Source of the DNA: Ruegeria lacuscaerulensis ITI-1157
Lineage (GTDB): Bacteria; Pseudomonadota; Alphaproteobacteria; Rhodobacterales; Rhodobacteraceae
NCBI GenBank assembly: GCA_000161775.1
Contig: GG704596.1
Location: 2,070,178-2,134,177, forward strand
Direction: 5' to 3'
DNA length: 64,000 bases
Below the pieces are notes generated by a model. That model did no database searches. It was not told the DNA's origin and saw only the letters and a program-made list of their open reading frames with translations. Both the position numbers and the translations under genes were made by a program. Each line of letters begins with the position of its first letter. The stretch's first letter is position 1. Shown here piece by piece: positions 53,139-61,696 of the stretch.

Positions 53139-53863
53139 GGCCGCCGCCCCTGTCCGTGCACGATGATGATCGAGAAATAAGGCGTGACCTCGGTGCAGGC
53201 GTCGCTCAGCTTGCGGACGGTCTGGTTGGGCATCTGCGCGTATTCCACGATCCAGGCCCGGTCATACAGGCCCGCCGTTTTCAGCGCGCGTTTCACCTTG
53301 TCGATGTTGCGGCCGATCTTCATCACCACCAGCGCATCGGTGCGCGCCATGCGGTCGGCCAGAACCTCTTCGGGGAGGGTGCCCATCAGCACCGTGAGGA
53401 TGTCGTCGCCCCAGGTGATCGGATCACCCGAGGCCGTCCAAGCGCCTGACATGCCGGTGATCGCCGGCACCACCTCGACGGGCACCACGTCGCGCAGGCG
53501 GGTGTAGAGATGCATGAACGAGCCATAAAAGAACGGGTCTCCCTCGCACAGCACCACCACGTCCTCGCCCTGATCGGCCAGTTCTTTCAGGCGCGCGGTG
53601 CAGCGTCCGTAGAACTCGGCGAGCAGTGCGTTGTAGCGCGGATCGGAGACCGGGATCTCGGTCGTGACGGGGTATTCCATGGGAAACTCGACCGCATCAT
53701 CGCGGATCATCCCGTTGACGATCTTGCGGGCCTGCCCGGTTCGGCCGGGCTTGCGGAAATAGGCCACGTGTTTCGCGCCGCGCAACAGGCGGTCGGCCCG
53801 GACGCTCATCAAATCGGGATCGCCGGGGCCAAGGCCTAGGCCATAGATCGTGCCCATACTCAT
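53135..53863 (-). CDS. cobI: precorrin-2 C20-methyltransferase
   Basis: A 242-residue SAM-dependent methyltransferase making precorrin-3A. The start MSMGTIYGLGLGPGDPDLMS is typical, as are CEGDPFFYGSFMHLYTRL and VVPAITGMSGAWTASGDPIT. The ATG at 53863 overlaps the cobH stop (ATGA); a second Met two codons on is an alternative. Confidence 0.95.
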   Translation of the reverse strand: MSMGTIYGLGLGPGDPDLMSVRADRLLRGAKHVAYFRKPGRTGQARKIVNGMIRDDAVEFPMEYPVTTEIPVSDPRYNALLAEFYGRCTARLKELADQGEDVVVLCEGDPFFYGSFMHLYTRLRDVVPVEVVPAITGMSGAWTASGDPITWGDDILTVLMGTLPEEVLADRMARTDALVVMKIGRNIDKVKRALKTAGLYDRAWIVEYAQMPNQTVRKLSDACTEVTPYFSIIIVHGQGRRP

Positions 53864-54489
53864 TCCGCCCGGCTTGCGATGGCGTTGATCGCGGCAACGG
53901 TGATGGCGCTGCCGCCCAGGCGGCCCTTGACGATGCAGCTGGGGACGGGCTGGGCCTCCCACAGGGCGTCCTTGGATTCGACCGCGCCGACAAAGCCCAC
54001 CGGGCAGCCGATGATCGCGGCCGGGCGGGGGCAGTCGGGGTCCTCGAGCATGTTCAACAGGTGAAACAGCGCCGTGGGCGCATTGCCGATGGCCACCAGC
54101 GCGCCCTCCAGATGCGGGCGCCACAGTTCCAGCGCGGCGGCGGATCGGGTGTTGCCCATCTTCTCGGCCAGCGGGCGCACGCGCTCGTCATGCAGGGTGC
54201 AGATGACCTGATTGTCGGCGGGCAGGCGAAAGCGGGTGACGCCTTCGGACACCATCCGCGCGTCGCACAGGATCGGCGCGCCGTTTTCCAGCGCGGTGCG
54301 GGCGGTGCGCACGAATCCGTCCGAGAAATGGATGAATTCTTCCAGCCCGACCATCCCGGCGGCATGGATCATGCGGACGGCGACCTGCTCTTCGTCGGGG
54401 TCGAAACGGGCCAGATCGGCCTCGGACCGGATCGTGGCGAAGGATTGCTTGTAGATCGCCGCGCCGTCGGTTTCGTATTCATAGGGCAT
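53860..54489 (-). CDS. cobH: precorrin-8X methylmutase
   Basis: A 209-residue enzyme moving the C11 methyl to C12 to give hydrogenobyrinic acid. Motifs: YKQSFATIRSEADLARF, AGMVGLEEFIHFSDGF, with the probable catalytic His in the latter, then ILCDARMVSEGV, AIGNAPTALFHLL and IIGCPVGFVGAVESKDAL. Starts on the last base of the cobG stop (TGATG). Confidence 0.96.
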   Translation of the reverse strand: MPYEYETDGAAIYKQSFATIRSEADLARFDPDEEQVAVRMIHAAGMVGLEEFIHFSDGFVRTARTALENGAPILCDARMVSEGVTRFRLPADNQVICTLHDERVRPLAEKMGNTRSAAALELWRPHLEGALVAIGNAPTALFHLLNMLEDPDCPRPAAIIGCPVGFVGAVESKDALWEAQPVPSCIVKGRLGGSAITVAAINAIASRAE

Positions 54490-55616
54490 CAGGTCAGGTC
54501 CATGGTCTTCAGTGTTTCGGGGTCCAGCCCGCGCTGGAGGGGCTCATCCCCCGCGCGGCCGTGTTTTACAAGATCAAATCGCCCGTCGCGGCCCACCAGC
54601 GTCAGGTCCGCCGCGGCCATGCGTGCGCAGCCCTTGGCGCAGCCCGAGACATGCAGGCTGCCGGACACGCGCGGGGCCAGCGCGCGGGCGATGGCCCGGG
54701 TTTCGGCCTGCGCCTGCGGGCAGAATGGCGCGCCGGGGCAGGCGTCGGTGGTCAACAGGGGGTCGGCGCCGTCCGTCACGAAGGCCGGGGCGGGGATTGC
54801 CGCCCCGCCTTCCAGCAGGAACAACCGCCAGGGCGTGACGCGCAGGGCGGCGGCGCCCGAGGTCTCGACCAGCGCGCGCAGGTCGTCGGCGGGCAGTTGC
54901 CCGAAGGCCGCGCCATAGATCAGGCCGATTGCGCTGTTGCCGGGGTGCAGCGCCGGTGCCGTGGGTCCGGGGGTGTGGCCCTGCCATTCGTCGGGCAGAG
55001 CCTGCACCGCGATCAGGCGGGCCATGCGGCGGGTGTCGGAATTGAAGCGCTCGGCGAACCACCGGGCCAGATCGATCACGCGGTCAATCGCCTCATCTTC
55101 GGTCACCAAACGGCCGGTCTCGGCCCCGTCGGCCCGCAGGATCAGGCCCGAAGCTCCCCGCTCCAGCCGGATATCGGCCGAGTCCCCGGCCAGCAGCCGT
55201 GCCGCGCCGGTATCCACCGCAAAGCCGAACTTGGCGGGCAGGGCGGGCAGTTCACCCAGCCGGTCCATCAGTGCCTGAGACAGACGCGCGGTCAGGTCGC
55301 CCGGTTGGTATAGCGGTGACACAAGGATGTTGCGTCGGGTTTCGATGCCCGGTTCGGCGTCCAGCAGGTTCAGCGCCGACAGCTCGGCCAGCAGCGCCCG
55401 ATGGTCTTCCTCGGCCACGCCGCGTAGTTGCAGGTTGGCGCGGTTCGTCAGGTCGATGGTGCCGTTGCCGAAGCGCAGCGCCAGATCGCACAGCCCCAGC
55501 GTCTGCGCGGCGGTCAGCCGGGCCAGACGCGGGCGCACCCGCACCACCAACCCGTCGCCGGACATCATCGGGCGATGCGCGCCGGGGCACCAGCCCTGAA
55601 CGACCGGGGCGCTCAT
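54489..55616 (-). CDS. cobG: precorrin-3B synthase
   Basis: A 375-residue nitrite/sulfite-reductase-fold oxygenase that hydroxylates precorrin-3A with O2, marking this as the aerobic pathway. Iron-sulfur ligands are visible as CPGAPFCPQ and SGCAKGCARM near the C-terminus, and the substrate region IDLTNRANLQLRG near residue 65. The start at 55616 (MSAPVVQGWCPGAHRPM) overlaps the cobN stop. Confidence 0.92.
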   Translation of the reverse strand: MSAPVVQGWCPGAHRPMMSGDGLVVRVRPRLARLTAAQTLGLCDLALRFGNGTIDLTNRANLQLRGVAEEDHRALLAELSALNLLDAEPGIETRRNILVSPLYQPGDLTARLSQALMDRLGELPALPAKFGFAVDTGAARLLAGDSADIRLERGASGLILRADGAETGRLVTEDEAIDRVIDLARWFAERFNSDTRRMARLIAVQALPDEWQGHTPGPTAPALHPGNSAIGLIYGAAFGQLPADDLRALVETSGAAALRVTPWRLFLLEGGAAIPAPAFVTDGADPLLTTDACPGAPFCPQAQAETRAIARALAPRVSGSLHVSGCAKGCARMAAADLTLVGRDGRFDLVKHGRAGDEPLQRGLDPETLKTMDLT

Positions 55617-58600
55617 CCCAACCCCTCCAGATCGGCGCGGATCGAGTTGCGGCGTGTGTTCCACAGCCCGGCCTCTAGCAGCGCGCGGAACCGGTCCTGC
55701 ATGGCTTGGTGGGCCTGCGGGTTGGCCTGCTGCAGGAACGCGTCCACCTCGGGGTTGCCCAAGGTCGCATCGTGATAGAGGTCGAACAGATGCGGTGCGA
55801 CGCTGCCCGACAGATGCGCGAAAGACGCCATGTGATCCAGCGTCGCCGCGATCTCGGCCGCACCGCGGAAACCGTGGCGCTGCATCCCGGCGATCCAGTC
55901 GGGATTGGCGGCGCGGGCGTGGACCACGCGGCTGATTTCCTCGGGCAGGGTGCGGGCGCGGGGTGTTTCTGGCCGAGTATTGTCCAAATGGTACAACTGC
56001 GCCTGCCCGCCGGTCAGCTTTTTGGCGGCGGCAAATCCGGCCTCATGCGTGGCATAGTCATTGGCCAGCAGAAGGTCGTTCTCGGTCAGGTCCTGCAGGT
56101 GCACGAAGCTGTCGGCCTGCGCCACGCGCTGGGTGATCCCGTCGGGGTCGTGGGCGATGTGCTCGCCTTCGAAGGCGAAGGCGCTGGCGTCCAGCCAGGC
56201 CTGACCGGCCTGCGCGCGGGCCTCGTCGGTATAGGTCTCGGCCAGGTGAGTCATGTTCAGCCCATAGCTGCCCGGCGCCGGGCCATAGACGCGGGCGGCG
56301 GGCGGCTGGCCCGCATAGGGGTTCCAGTCGGGCGCCTCGTCGCGTTCCGACAGCGCCCGGACCGCCTGACCGAACAGCGCCGAAAGGGTCGGGAACACGT
56401 CGCGGAACAAGCCCGAAACGCGCAGAGTCACGTCCAGCCGGGGGCGCTCCAAGTCAGTGATCGGCAGAACCTCGATCCCGCTCACGCGCTCCGACCCCGG
56501 ATCCCAGACCGGTTTGACGCCCAGCAAGTGCAACGCCATGGCGAATTCCTCGCCCGCCGTACGCATCGTGGCCGAGCCCCACAGATCGACGATCAGACCC
56601 TTGGGGTAATCGCCTTCCTCCTGCAGGTGGCGGCGCACCAGTTCCTCGGCCAGCTTCACGCCCTGCGCATAGGCCGCGCGAGTGGGAACGGAGCGCGGAT
56701 CGGTGGTGAACAGGTTGCGCCCCGTGGGCAGCACGTCGGTACGCCCGCGATAGGGCGAGCCGGACGGCCCGGCCTCGATCCGTTTGCCCGCCAATGCATC
56801 CAGCAGGGCCTGCCGTTCGGCCCGAGCCGACGCGGCGGCGTCGAAGTTGCCCGCACCCTGCGGCGCGCGGCCAAAGACGTGCAGCCCGTCGCCGAACTGG
56901 CTTTCCTTGATGTCGCAGACAAAGCGGTCGATGCGGGTGATGGCCTCGGCGGTGCTGGTGGCCTGATCCAGCCCCAGATCGGCCTCGAGCCCGATGGCCT
57001 GCGCCTCGTCGCGGATATCGGCCTGCAACCGGTCGCGTCGCTTGGGGTCCAGCCCGTCGGCGTTCGAGAACTCGTCCAGCAGGGATTCCAGCCGCACCAT
57101 GCGGTCGGGCGTGCTGCTCTGTTTCATCGGTGGCGGGATGTGGCCCAGCGTAACGGCCCCGATCCGGCGCTTGGCCTGCGCGGCCTCGCCTGGGTCGTTC
57201 ACGATGAACGGATAGATCACCGGCAGATCGCCGATCAGCGCCTCGGGCCAGCATTCCGCCGAGAGCGCCACCGATTTGCCCGGCAGCCATTCCAGCGTTC
57301 CGTGGGCGCCGATATGGATCAGCGCATCCGCACCTAACCCGTGCCTCAGCCATAGGTAGAAGGCCACATAGCCGTGCCGGGGCGTGCGCGACAGGTCGTG
57401 ATACTCGTCGTCCCGCAACTCGGGCGTGCCGCGTTCGGGCTGCAGCGCCACCAGCGCCTTGCCGCGCCGCAGGGCGGTGAAATGAAATGCCCCATCGGCG
57501 CAGGCCGGGTCATCCTCGGGCTTGCCCCAGACGGTTTCCAGATCGGCGCGCAACGTCTCGGGCAGCTGCGCCAGCGCCGCGCGGTAAGCATCGACCGGCC
57601 ACGAAATCCGGGCGTCCAGCAGCGTGTCTGCAATCGGCTCGGCGGGGGCCATGTCATACCCCGCGCCCTGCAGGTCGGACAGCATCGCCTCGGCCGAGGC
57701 AAGCGCGTCCAGCCCCACCGCATGGGCCATCTGCCAGTCCTTGCCGGGATAGGTGGAGAGGACCAGCGCAGGGACCTGTTGCGCCTTTGGTTTCTCGGCC
57801 AAGTCCACCCAAGCCATCGCCCGGTCTACGATGGCGGCGATCCGGTCGGGCTCGGGGCGGTGGGCAAAGCGGGAATATTCCAGATGCGGGTCGCGCTTGC
57901 CCGGTTCCTTGAACGAGGCGACACCGGCCGAGATGCGCCCGTCCACCTCGGGCAGGACCACATGCATGGCCAGATCGGCGGGCGACAGGCCGCGTTCGGC
58001 CTCGGCCCAGGCCTTGCGGCGCGAGGTCGCCAGCGCGACCTGGAATACCGGAACGCCCGCCACGTCCAAGGGCGATTTGCCCGACGCGCCTTTGCCTGAA
58101 AACGAGGTGGCATTGATGATCGCCGAGGGCGCCATCGCGGGGATATTCTCGGCCAGCCATTTGGCCGCCGCAGGCGCCTTGAGCGAGGGTGCGAACAGCC
58201 CGACTGCCTGATGGCCTCGCGCGCGTATTTCCCGAATCAGGGCCGCGACCGGCGCGGTATCGGCCGAGGTCAGGTAGGCGCGATAAAAGGTCACTATGAT
58301 GCGCCGGCCTTGGCCCGCGAACGCGTCCTCGGGCGCGATCACACCGCGATCGGGGCACCACGCGCCGCAATCGGGCAGGGTCTTGGCCCCCATCACCGGC
58401 CCGGCATAGAGCCCCGCCGCCAGCGCCATCTGCCCCAGTGCGGCCTGGGCCGCGACCTCGCCGCCGGTGTCGCACAGATGCGCCAGCCGCCGCAGGGTCG
58501 AGACCGGCAGGGTGGAATAGTCGTCCAGCCGCGTATCCTCGCGCCCGTCGGCAGGCAGGACCGCCAGCGCGATGCCCTTGGACTGCGCCAGCGCCAGCAC

Positions 58601-58906
58601 CTGCTGCAACCCGTAGGACCAGTAGGGCACCCCGCCGATCAGCCGGATCAGGATGCCCTTGGCGCCCTCCAGCGTTTGTTCGACATAGGTATCGACCGAC
58701 AGAGGGTGTTTCAACGCCGTCAGGTTGGCCAGCCGCAACGAGGGCATCCGCCCCTCGGGCCCGCCGCCGCGATGCCAGCCGGCCGCGAAAGCACCTAGGT
58801 CGCTGTCCGAAAAGGACAGCACCACCAGATCCGCCGGGCTCTGGCCCAGGTCGGTCGGGGTCTCGGTTTCCTCGAGCCCGTGGCTTTCGCGGAAGACGAC
58901 GTGCAT
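55613..58906 (-). CDS. cobN: cobaltochelatase subunit CobN
   Basis: The 1097-residue large subunit of the ATP-dependent aerobic cobaltochelatase, which inserts Co2+ into hydrogenobyrinate a,c-diamide. CobN/magnesium-chelatase-H features include HIGAHGTLEWLPGKSVALS, PFIVNDPGEAAQAKRRIGA, KGLIVDLWGSATMRTAGEE and SGLFRDVFPTLSALFGQAVR. The AAA+ subunits CobS and CobT are not in the window and must be elsewhere. It begins 6 bp after cobW. Confidence 0.95.
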   Translation of the reverse strand: MHVVFRESHGLEETETPTDLGQSPADLVVLSFSDSDLGAFAAGWHRGGGPEGRMPSLRLANLTALKHPLSVDTYVEQTLEGAKGILIRLIGGVPYWSYGLQQVLALAQSKGIALAVLPADGREDTRLDDYSTLPVSTLRRLAHLCDTGGEVAAQAALGQMALAAGLYAGPVMGAKTLPDCGAWCPDRGVIAPEDAFAGQGRRIIVTFYRAYLTSADTAPVAALIREIRARGHQAVGLFAPSLKAPAAAKWLAENIPAMAPSAIINATSFSGKGASGKSPLDVAGVPVFQVALATSRRKAWAEAERGLSPADLAMHVVLPEVDGRISAGVASFKEPGKRDPHLEYSRFAHRPEPDRIAAIVDRAMAWVDLAEKPKAQQVPALVLSTYPGKDWQMAHAVGLDALASAEAMLSDLQGAGYDMAPAEPIADTLLDARISWPVDAYRAALAQLPETLRADLETVWGKPEDDPACADGAFHFTALRRGKALVALQPERGTPELRDDEYHDLSRTPRHGYVAFYLWLRHGLGADALIHIGAHGTLEWLPGKSVALSAECWPEALIGDLPVIYPFIVNDPGEAAQAKRRIGAVTLGHIPPPMKQSSTPDRMVRLESLLDEFSNADGLDPKRRDRLQADIRDEAQAIGLEADLGLDQATSTAEAITRIDRFVCDIKESQFGDGLHVFGRAPQGAGNFDAAASARAERQALLDALAGKRIEAGPSGSPYRGRTDVLPTGRNLFTTDPRSVPTRAAYAQGVKLAEELVRRHLQEEGDYPKGLIVDLWGSATMRTAGEEFAMALHLLGVKPVWDPGSERVSGIEVLPITDLERPRLDVTLRVSGLFRDVFPTLSALFGQAVRALSERDEAPDWNPYAGQPPAARVYGPAPGSYGLNMTHLAETYTDEARAQAGQAWLDASAFAFEGEHIAHDPDGITQRVAQADSFVHLQDLTENDLLLANDYATHEAGFAAAKKLTGGQAQLYHLDNTRPETPRARTLPEEISRVVHARAANPDWIAGMQRHGFRGAAEIAATLDHMASFAHLSGSVAPHLFDLYHDATLGNPEVDAFLQQANPQAHQAMQDRFRALLEAGLWNTRRNSIRADLEGLG

Positions 58907-58912
58907 CGGTGC

Positions 58913-59968
58913 TTACTCGGCGGCCTCGGTGACGCCCGTCAGGATGCCGCGGATAGCGTCGGCGTCGATGTCGTCATGCTCGGCGATGACCACAAGGCGC
59001 GAGCGGCGCTCCTCGTCCGGTTTCCACGGGCGGTCATACTGATGCCGGACCCGCGCGCCGACCGCCTGGACCAGAAGGCGCATCGGCTTGCCCTGAACGG
59101 CGGCATAGCCCTTGACGCGCAGGATGTTCAGCTCATTCGCCAGACGCTCGATATTGGCGACCAGCTGCGCCGGGTCGGTCTGTTCGGGCAGCTCGACCAC
59201 GATGCTTTCGAAATCGTCATGTTCATGGTCGTCGTGGCCATCGTGATGCGAGGGGCGGGCGTCCATGTCATCCTCGGCCGCAGCCTCGAGCCCCAGAACA
59301 ACGCGCACATCCACCGCGCCCTCGGCCACTTCGACCACGGGCAGGGGGCGCGGCGCCTCGGCGGCGATGATCTCACGCGCCTTGGCCACGCCTTCGGGGC
59401 CGGCCAGATCGGGCTTGGTCAGCAGGATGATGTCGGCGCACGAGATCTGATCCTCGAACACCTCGGACAGGGGCGTTTCATGGTCGATCGAGTCATCGGC
59501 CATGCGCTGGGCGTCCACGGCCGCGACATTCGGGGCGAAACGACCGGCGGCGACAGCTTCGGCATCGGCCAGCGCGATCACGCCGTCCACGGTGATCTTG
59601 GAACGGATATCGGGCCAGTCGAACGCCTTGAGCAGCGGTTTCGGCAGGGCCAGACCGCTGGTTTCAATCAGGATGTGGTCGGGGCGCGGGTCCAGCGCCA
59701 TCAGCGCCTCGATCGTGGGGATGAAGTCATCGGCCACGGTGCAGCAGATGCAGCCATTGGCCAGTTCCATGATGTTTTCCGCCGGGCAATCGGGGATGGC
59801 GCAGCTTTTCAGGATCTCGCCATCGACGCCCACATCGCCGAATTCGTTGACCACCACCGCCAGCCGCTTGCCCTGCGGGTTCTGCATCAGGTGGCGGATC
59901 AGCGTGGTCTTGCCCGAGCCGAGAAAGCCGGTGATGACGGTGACGGGAAGTTTTTCGAGGGTGCTCAT
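58913..59968 (-). CDS. cobW: CobW GTPase (G3E family)
   Basis: A 351-residue G3E GTPase implicated in cobalt delivery for corrin synthesis. It has Walker A GFLGSGKT at 14-21, the metal-binding CICC motif at 73-76 (ANGCICCT), and LTKPDL for guanine recognition. A His/Asp-rich loop near residue 240 (SHHDGHDDHEHDD) could hold extra metal. It starts 2 bp after the DUF1636 stop and precedes cobN. Confidence 0.95.
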   Translation of the reverse strand: MSTLEKLPVTVITGFLGSGKTTLIRHLMQNPQGKRLAVVVNEFGDVGVDGEILKSCAIPDCPAENIMELANGCICCTVADDFIPTIEALMALDPRPDHILIETSGLALPKPLLKAFDWPDIRSKITVDGVIALADAEAVAAGRFAPNVAAVDAQRMADDSIDHETPLSEVFEDQISCADIILLTKPDLAGPEGVAKAREIIAAEAPRPLPVVEVAEGAVDVRVVLGLEAAAEDDMDARPSHHDGHDDHEHDDFESIVVELPEQTDPAQLVANIERLANELNILRVKGYAAVQGKPMRLLVQAVGARVRHQYDRPWKPDEERRSRLVVIAEHDDIDADAIRGILTGVTEAAE

Positions 59969-59970
59969 GC

Positions 59971-60354
59971 TCAGGCTCCAATCGGGGGAATGCGGGCGGC
60001 GCAGTTCTTGCGGAAATGTTCGGGGCGGTCGCGCCATTTCACAAGGCCATCATCGGCGGCCAGGTACTTGGTGGCGCCTTCGACGATGATCTCGACATGG
60101 TCGGATTCGTTGAGGTTCTCATAGACGAAGGTCCAGCGCGACGGCCCGCCGCGCAGAACGATCGAGCAGCCCTGATCGCAGTTCGACAGGCATTCGACCG
60201 GCTTCAGGGTGATGCCTTCGGGCAGGTCGGCGGCGGCCAGCGCCTTGTGCAGCAGCGTGCCGGGGCGCTGGGCGTCATCCTCGATGGGCAGCCCGCGTCG
60301 GCAGGTGGTGCAAACCAGCAGTTCAACTGGTGTGGTCTCGGTCACGTCTCTCAT
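59971..60354 (-). CDS. DUF1636 (thioredoxin-like 2Fe-2S type) protein (2)
   Basis: A 127-residue protein, first gene of the cob operon under its own cobalamin riboswitch. Cysteines at 15 and 18 (LVCTTCRRG) and at 55, 59 and 63 (VECLSNCDQGCS) give the CxxC...CxxxC pattern of thioredoxin-fold [2Fe-2S] proteins. Position before cobW and cobN, and B12 control, suggest a role in cobalt or corrin chemistry, perhaps as reductant for CobG or for the Co(II) step. No direct function is known. It is a distant paralogue of the protein at 44488-44832. Confidence 0.8.
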   Translation of the reverse strand: MRDVTETTPVELLVCTTCRRGLPIEDDAQRPGTLLHKALAAADLPEGITLKPVECLSNCDQGCSIVLRGGPSRWTFVYENLNESDHVEIIVEGATKYLAADDGLVKWRDRPEHFRKNCAARIPPIGA

Positions 60355-60449
60355 CCCCCCTCACTCGGTTGTCGGGGGACGGGGTATGCGCGGGCCACGT
60401 TGCGGACATGGGCCCGACACCGGAACACCCCGTCCGGTTTGTCTTCGGG

Positions 60450-60612
60450 CGTTGGCAGGTCTCCCGGCTTGCGGATGTCAGAGCGGCGCTCTGTCGGATG
60501 TCCCGCCTTCCCGGCCTGCGGCCAGTGGCATTTGGGCACCCTCTCCGGTCACGGTCGCGGGGGCGGCTGCGTTTGACGGAAAACCGCTGACGCATTCCCT
60601 TTTCATCTGCTT
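60450..60612 (-). ncRNA. cobalamin riboswitch upstream of the cob operon
   Basis: Minus-strand reading gives AAAGGGAATGCG at the 5' side, GCCGCCCCCGCGACCGTGAC in the core, CCGGGAAGGCGGGA, and the B12 box AGCCGGGAGACCTGCC at about 60454-60470. It ends about 95 bases before the DUF1636 start. It would repress the whole operon down to cobF when cobalamin is plentiful. Confidence 0.95.
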
Positions 60613-60713
60613 GCACAGACACCAACGCAAGCGACATGCGGCACGGGCAGGGGGGTTGTCAAGCGCGCGGGGCCAAGTGCCTTGCGTCGGATCGAAAAAC
60701 CGACTTGCCGGGG

Positions 60714-61589
60714 TCAATCCGCGGCATCATCGGCCAGCCGGTCGCGCAACCACGCGAGGAACAACTGGGCGGGGATGGACGGAGGCGCCGCGCTGACGCT
60801 GCGGATCAGGTAGTGCGACTGGGCAAAGGGAATCGCCGGCCCCGCAACCCGGATCGGCGCGCCCTGCGCGATGGCGTTGCGCGCGAACCGCTCCAGAACG
60901 GTGGCATAGCCCGCGCCGGCCATCACCAGTTGCAGCGCGGTGACGGTCGTATCCGCCGAATGGCGCGCGGGTCGGTCGGGCAGGTCGGTGTCCGTGGCCT
61001 CGAAGTACCGCGCCCAGTTGTCCTCATACCCCAGAATGTGGATCAAGGGGCCGTTTTGCAGGTCTGGCGCCGGGTCCTGCGCCCGGCAGACGGGCACCAG
61101 CCGTTCCGAGCACAGCCGGTCGGCCGCAACACCGGGCCAGTCGCCATGGCCCAGCCGGATTTCCACGTCCACATCCGCAGGCGCGGCCGAGTCGTTCCAG
61201 ATATGCGACACCAGCCGCACCGGGATCTCGGGGTGCTGGGCGCTGAACGCGGGCAGCTCGGCGGCGATCCAGTAGGTCATCGTCGATATCGCCGCCCGGA
61301 TGGTCAGCGCCTGCCGCGAGGCGGGGCCGAACAGGCTGTTGGTGGACAGCGCAATATCCGACAATGCCCGGCGCACGGTCAGCGCATAGGACTGGCCCAG
61401 CTCGGTCAGCGACAGGTGTCGGGCGTTGCGGGCAAAAAGCGGCTGCCCGAGGTCCGCCTCGAGCGAGCGGATATGTAGCGACACCGCCGTCTGGGTCAGG
61501 CCCAGTTCCTGCGCGGCGGTTGTGAAATTCAGGTGGCGGGCAGCGGCCTCGAAGCTGCGCAGCCAGGCCGGATTGGGCAGGCGGTCCAT
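60714..61589 (-). CDS. LysR-family (GcvA-like) transcriptional regulator
   Basis: A 291-residue LysR regulator. The helix-turn-helix is at about 20-45 (FTTAAQELGLTQTAVSLHIR), then a linker helix and a periplasmic-binding-like effector domain (LTIRAAISTMTYWIAAELPA; VEIRLGHGDWPG). The opening LPNPAWLRSFEAAARHLNFT matches the GcvA subgroup. It is divergent from the dehydrogenase gene at 61697 and probably controls it; a perfect palindrome lies 8 bp before its start codon. Confidence 0.92.
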   Translation of the reverse strand: MDRLPNPAWLRSFEAAARHLNFTTAAQELGLTQTAVSLHIRSLEADLGQPLFARNARHLSLTELGQSYALTVRRALSDIALSTNSLFGPASRQALTIRAAISTMTYWIAAELPAFSAQHPEIPVRLVSHIWNDSAAPADVDVEIRLGHGDWPGVAADRLCSERLVPVCRAQDPAPDLQNGPLIHILGYEDNWARYFEATDTDLPDRPARHSADTTVTALQLVMAGAGYATVLERFARNAIAQGAPIRVAGPAIPFAQSHYLIRSVSAAPPSIPAQLFLAWLRDRLADDAAD

Positions 61590-61596
61590 TCATCAC

Positions 61597-61608
61597 CAAA
61601 ATATTTTG
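61597..61608. promoter_or_regulatory. palindromic LysR-type operator
   Basis: CAAAATATTTTG is a perfect 12-bp palindrome in the 107-bp gap between the divergent LysR and dehydrogenase genes, with LysR-type AT-rich dyad symmetry. It abuts the LysR start, consistent with autoregulation. Confidence 0.55.
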
Positions 61609-61696
61609 CATCTAGCCCGACTTTTTATTCGTTTCTTTTGTTGGTGCCAACGGAAATACTCGGGCCAACGAAAACGCGCCTGCGGGAGGGCAGAAC

